DNA from: an uncultured Oscillospiraceae bacterium
GTDB taxonomy: Bacteria > Bacillota_A > Clostridia > Oscillospirales > Oscillospiraceae
Assembly (NCBI GenBank): GCA_900757695.1
Contig: CAAEOU010000046.1
Coordinates: forward strand, 1 to 8,097
Direction: 5' to 3'
DNA length: 8,097 bases
Under the pieces are notes generated by a model. That model was not told the origin of the DNA. It saw only the letters and a list, made by a program, of their open reading frames with translations, and made no database searches. Shown here in pieces: positions 4,918 through 8,097 of this stretch. Positions within the stretch are counted from its first letter, which is position 1; every line of letters starts with the position of its first letter. The translations under genes and the position numbers were made by a program.

Positions 4918-7006
4918 AACCTATCGCTTTCGCGGCGGTATTATCGTGTTTTTGATTTTTCTGGTGGCGTCGGCTTATGCCATCCGGCTGTTTTCTCTTC
5001 AGCTGACAAAGAGCAATGAGAATGCCTACGGCAGCTCCAATACCACCACATATACGCAATATGTTTCGGCGGCAAGAGGCGAGATCCTTGACCGTCATGG
5101 CAACGTACTGGTGAGCAACCGGGCCACATACAATGTGACCCTGCAGAGTTTTGTGCTGTTTAATTCAGAGGATCCCAACGGATACCTGCTGCAGCTGGCG
5201 CAGACCTGCATTAAGAATGGCATTGTGTATGAGGAGAATCTGCCGATTTCGGACACCACCCCCTATGTGTATACCACGGATGAGCTGTCATCCACGGATC
5301 AATACTATTACCGGCGCTTTTTATTGAATCGCGGATGGGACGCAGATATGACGGCGGAGAATCTGGCGAAAAAACTCAAAGAGGCATACCGCATCTCCGA
5401 TGAATATACGGAGGAGGAAGCACGGCTGATCATGGGCCTTCGGTATGAACTGGATCTGCCCAGCTATGCCTATGCTGACACCTATACGCCGGTAAAGGAT
5501 ATCTCGGCGGATCAGCTGGCCATCCTCAAGGAGCTGGGGATCCCGGGCATGGATGTTGTGACCACTACCGTACGGGAATTCAATACAGACTATGCGGCAC
5601 AGATTCTGGGCCATGTGGGCCTTATGAGTGCAGAGGAATATGAGAGCACCTATCAGGCGCAGAATTACAGCATGGACGCTACAGTAGGAAAGGACGGCAT
5701 GGAGGCGGCCTTTGAGCAGTATCTCCACGGAACCGATGGACAAAAGGTGGTAACAGTCACCTCAGACGGTACGGTGGTGGACGAATACTGGCAGGTGGAG
5801 CCTCAGACCGGCAGCAATGTGGTCACGACCATTGATATCGGAATGCAGGAGGTGGCGGAGTCTTCTCTTGCAAAATATGTGCAGGAAATGGCGGAAATGG
5901 GCAAACAGCAGAACGGCAATGACGAGGAAGCGGCCCACGGCTCCGATGCGAAATCCGGTGCGGTTGTGGCCATGGATGTCAATAGCGGCGAGGTGCTCTG
6001 CGCTGCCAACTATCCCACCTATGATCCCAAGGACTATGCAGAAAAGTATAATGAGCTGCTGGAGGCGGACGGCGATCCGCTGGCCAATCGTGCGCTCAAC
6101 TATGCGCTGGCTCCGGGCTCTACCTTTAAGATGATCACGGCAGTTGCCGCTCTTCGGCATGGTATTTCGGACGGCTTTACGGTCAATGACACGGGACGGT
6201 TTACCAAATACTCTGATTTCCCGGGCAAATGCTGGATCTATACCTCCAGCTATGGCGGCGGCCACGGCCTTCTGGATATGCGGGGGGCCATTGCGGATTC
6301 CTGCAACGTGTACTTCTATACGGTGGGGGATATGATGGAGATCGAAGAGATCGATGCCGTGGGCGAAAGCTTCGGCTTTGGCCAGTCCACCGGATCGGAG
6401 ATTCCGGATGCAAAGGGAATCCTTGCATCTCGCGAGAATAAGAAGGCACTGTACGACACAGAACTGGATCAGGACTGGTACAAGGCTGATACGCTGATGG
6501 CGTCCATCGGTCAGTCCATTACAACGGCAACACCCCTTCAGCTGTGCCGTTATGTGGCGGCACTGTCCACCGGCGGAACGCTGTATAACGCAACGTTCCT
6601 GCGGCGTGCGGTGTCCTCGGACTTCCAGACGCTGGTGGCGGCGCAAAACGATACGCCGGCGGCTACGGGACTGCTGAGCCAGTCTGAGTATCAGGTCATC
6701 AAGGAAGGCATGCTTGCCTGCGCAACAGAGCCGGACGGAACGGCATATAAATACTTTTCGAACTATGATATTACAGTAGCCTGCAAAACCGGTACGGCGC
6801 AGCACGGTAACGGTGGATCGGATAACGCATCCTTTGTCTGCTGGGCGCCTGCGGATAACCCGGAGATCGCAGTTGCGGTCTATGTAGAACACGGTGACAC
6901 CGGCGGCTTTTTCTCACAGGTGGCCAAGGACATTCTGGACTATTACTTTGGAAGCAAGGATCTGGCACAGGAAGTGGAGCCGGAGAACGCTCTGCTGGTG
7001 GATTGA
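4910..7006 (+). CDS. mrdA: Penicillin-binding protein 2 (class B, elongasome transpeptidase)
   Basis: The protein has 698 residues. PBP2 cross-links new peptidoglycan on the outer face of the membrane, working with the RodA glycosyltransferase and activated by MreC. A short basic N-terminus and one membrane anchor (about 9-30) come first. The class B dimerisation/pedestal region follows, with its RGEILDRHGNVL box (56-67) and VREFNTDYAAQILGHVG (221-237). The transpeptidase domain (about 300-680) has all three penicillin-binding motifs: S404-T-F-K407 with the catalytic serine, S464-C-N466, and K626-T-G628. A Gln/Asn/Glu-rich polar stretch (about 329-347) precedes SGAVVAMD. Downstream motifs (ADTLMASIGQSITTATPLQL, 526-545) are normal. 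All catalytic residues are present, so the enzyme should be active and beta-lactam sensitive. The overlap with mreD supports the elongasome role rather than a division (FtsI) or sporulation (SpoVD) role. rodA is not in the window. Confidence 0.93.
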   Translation: MDRTYRFRGGIIVFLIFLVASAYAIRLFSLQLTKSNENAYGSSNTTTYTQYVSAARGEILDRHGNVLVSNRATYNVTLQSFVLFNSEDPNGYLLQLAQTCIKNGIVYEENLPISDTTPYVYTTDELSSTDQYYYRRFLLNRGWDADMTAENLAKKLKEAYRISDEYTEEEARLIMGLRYELDLPSYAYADTYTPVKDISADQLAILKELGIPGMDVVTTTVREFNTDYAAQILGHVGLMSAEEYESTYQAQNYSMDATVGKDGMEAAFEQYLHGTDGQKVVTVTSDGTVVDEYWQVEPQTGSNVVTTIDIGMQEVAESSLAKYVQEMAEMGKQQNGNDEEAAHGSDAKSGAVVAMDVNSGEVLCAANYPTYDPKDYAEKYNELLEADGDPLANRALNYALAPGSTFKMITAVAALRHGISDGFTVNDTGRFTKYSDFPGKCWIYTSSYGGGHGLLDMRGAIADSCNVYFYTVGDMMEIEEIDAVGESFGFGQSTGSEIPDAKGILASRENKKALYDTELDQDWYKADTLMASIGQSITTATPLQLCRYVAALSTGGTLYNATFLRRAVSSDFQTLVAAQNDTPAATGLLSQSEYQVIKEGMLACATEPDGTAYKYFSNYDITVACKTGTAQHGNGGSDNASFVCWAPADNPEIAVAVYVEHGDTGGFFSQVAKDILDYYFGSKDLAQEVEPENALLVD

Positions 7007-7007
7007 C

Positions 7008-7013
7008 AGGAGG
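7008..7013 (+). promoter_or_regulatory. Ribosome binding site that fixes a TTG start
   Basis: A perfect AGGAGG lies seven bases before TTG 7021. The alternative TTG at 7003 overlaps the PBP2 stop and has no such site. It would also place the ribosome binding site inside the coding sequence. The start at 7021 is therefore preferred. Confidence 0.75.
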
Positions 7014-7020
7014 AAAAAAC

Positions 7021-7941
7021 TTGACACTGGACTATATCACTCTGTCTCCGCAGGAGCTGGGGAAGCTGCTTTCCGCCGGAAACGGCGATGCGGCAATGGT
7101 ATATCTATATATGAAGGCCACCGGCGATGTAACGCTGAAGCAGGCTGAGACCCAACTGGGGATGACCAACCAGAACCTTGCGTGGGCGGAAAGCCTGCTC
7201 AAGCGTCTGGGCCTGATGGATGCAGTGGTACCCAAAGCACGGTTTGACCGGCAGCAGGCACCGGTATACACCGGCGAAGAGGTGACGGCTTTTTCTGCCA
7301 GAGACCCCGGATTTCAGCTGCTGCAGGGAGAGGTCAGCCGGCGGATGGGCCGGATCCTGACCGGGGAGGAGCTGAAAACACTCTTGTCCCTGCGGGATTA
7401 CCTGAAGCTTCCGCCGGAGGTCATCAGCATGGCGCTGACCTACTGCCTTCAAAAGGTGGAGTACTACAATAAGACCTATGGAAAAAACCGAACCATGTCC
7501 ATGCGGATACTGGAAAAAGAATGCTATAGCTGGGCCAATAACGGCATACAGACCTTGGAACAGGCTTCGGCCTACATCAGCCACAGCCTTGAGATGATGG
7601 CGCCGGAGGCTCAAGTGAAGAAGGCCATGGGATTGGATCGTCCGCTGGTGGATTCCGAGCGGGAGTACATACACGCATGGCTGAATATGGGCTTTGAGGT
7701 GGATGCCATTCGGCAAGCCTATGAAAAAACGGTGCTGGCCACCGGAAAGCTGGCGTGGCGCTATATGAATAAGATCCTGCTGAACTGGCATGAGAAAAAT
7801 CTGCATACCGGACGGCAGGTGTCGGCAGAGGCCAAATCGGTGCAGCCCCAGAACGCTTCGGCGGTCAGCGCTGATTCGGCGGCAGAGGACAAAGCATCGG
7901 TCAGTAATTTGCAGCGTTTTCTCAAGAGTTTGAAGGAGTGA
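7021..7941 (+). CDS. DnaD-domain replication protein with two DnaD/DnaB_2 domains
   Basis: The protein has 306 residues and starts at TTG. Residues about 20-75 (with TLKQAETQLGMTNQNLAWAE, 38-57) look like a winged-helix domain. Two DnaD-type (DnaB_2) domains follow. The first, about 97-183, ends in ILEKECYSWANNGIQTLEQA (163-182), the family's Y-x-W...GI pattern. The second, about 208-264, contains AWLNMGFEVDAIRQAYEKT (219-237) and YMNKILLNWHEKNLHT (248-263). A polar Ala/Ser linker (265-294) leads to a short amphipathic end, NLQRFLKSLKE. DnaD and DnaB of Firmicutes bind and remodel DNA and help load the replicative helicase at oriC and at stalled forks. A chromosomal copy followed at once by a DnaC/DnaI-like gene fits primosome work, though such proteins also occur in phages. 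No phage genes are seen here. The stop is four bases before the next ATG, and its end carries that gene's ribosome binding site. Confidence 0.88.
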   Translation: MTLDYITLSPQELGKLLSAGNGDAAMVYLYMKATGDVTLKQAETQLGMTNQNLAWAESLLKRLGLMDAVVPKARFDRQQAPVYTGEEVTAFSARDPGFQLLQGEVSRRMGRILTGEELKTLLSLRDYLKLPPEVISMALTYCLQKVEYYNKTYGKNRTMSMRILEKECYSWANNGIQTLEQASAYISHSLEMMAPEAQVKKAMGLDRPLVDSEREYIHAWLNMGFEVDAIRQAYEKTVLATGKLAWRYMNKILLNWHEKNLHTGRQVSAEAKSVQPQNASAVSADSAAEDKASVSNLQRFLKSLKE

Positions 7942-7945
7942 TCCC

Positions 7946-8097
7946 ATGGGCTATGAAAAGGAAGTTCTGGCCAGAGCCAGAGTGCGCCATCAGGAGGCGG
8001 TGGATCAGTTCCAGCGTATCCAGCAGGAGCGCCGGGAGCGGATCTACCGGGAATATCCCAGAGTGCAGGAGCTGGATCAACAGCTGCGGCGCACCAT
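7946..8097 (+). CDS. Probable DnaC/DnaI-family helicase loader, N-terminus only
   Basis: The start is ATG 7946, with AAGGAG (7933-7938) inside the end of the DnaD-domain gene. Only 50 residues are visible before the window ends. They are a charged, helical stretch (MGYEKEVLARARVRHQEAVD, then Gln/Arg/Glu-rich sequence including YREYPRVQELDQQLR). This resembles the N-terminal region of Clostridia 'ATP-binding protein' DnaC/DnaI homologues, which use it to grip the helicase ahead of an AAA+ ATPase domain. The ATPase motifs lie outside the window, so the call depends on N-terminal flavour and on the very common DnaD then DnaC order. It is translationally coupled to the gene before it. Confidence 0.65.
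   Translation, partial: MGYEKEVLARARVRHQEAVDQFQRIQQERRERIYREYPRVQELDQQLRRT

Noticed and set aside
5762..6892. Minus-strand open frame of 376 codons inside PBP2
   Set aside because: It is antisense to the transpeptidase domain, Arg/Ile/His-rich, and has no domain or good ribosome binding site.
7105..7947. Minus-strand open frame of 280 codons opposite the DnaD-domain gene
   Set aside because: Shadow of a well-supported gene. The composition is atypical and no motif is seen.
1..8097. Mobile element, phage, CRISPR, toxin-antitoxin or defence system
   Set aside because: There is no transposase, integrase, terminal repeat, spaced repeat array or defence-type domain. DnaD/DnaC-type genes can be phage-borne, but here they continue a housekeeping operon of similar base composition.

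Overview
The window looks like ordinary core chromosome from a moderately GC-rich Gram-positive anaerobe of the class Clostridia, most likely Oscillospirales (gut Ruminococcaceae/Oscillospiraceae type). The reasons are strong GGAGG-type ribosome binding sites, a DUF3656-type U32 protein, maf-mreC-mreD-PBP2 in series, a DnaD-domain primosome protein with a DnaC/DnaI-like start behind it, and a Cthe_2159-like lipoprotein. The assignment rests on protein flavour and gene order, not on any marker gene. I see no mobile element, CRISPR array, tRNA or rRNA.

Layout. (i) 1-569, minus strand: the N-terminal part of a secreted lipoprotein with beta-helix-like Ser/Gly/Thr repeats, cut by the window edge. 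(ii) 570-858: a divergent control region of about 290 bases. It holds two facing-away promoters that share an 11-base extended -10 block, a pair of 8-base direct repeats one helical turn apart, and hairpins in both leaders. (iii) 859-8097, plus strand: seven tightly packed genes that look like one operon. These are a U32 'peptidase' (probable RNA hydroxylation factor), Maf nucleotide pyrophosphatase, MreC, MreD, PBP2 (MrdA), a two-domain DnaD protein, and the start of a probable DnaC/DnaI-family helicase loader, which runs off the right edge. Gaps or overlaps between neighbours are +23, -4, +17, -8, +14 and +4 bases, and no terminator is visible between them.

How the genes fit together. MreC, MreD and PBP2 are the membrane and periplasmic-face part of the elongasome that makes side-wall peptidoglycan. 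Maf is a frequent neighbour of mre genes in Firmicutes and removes non-canonical or excess pyrimidine nucleotides. The two last genes belong to replication restart or initiation (helicase loading). The first gene is probably a ribosome or tRNA modification factor. The operon thus joins translation, nucleotide hygiene, cell elongation and replication loading under what may be one promoter. mreB, radC, rodA and minCD are not in this window.

I did not find a convincing undescribed system. The most interesting items are the architecture of the divergent control region, the elongasome-plus-helicase-loader gene order headed by a U32 gene, and a possible metal site in the PBP2 transpeptidase domain.
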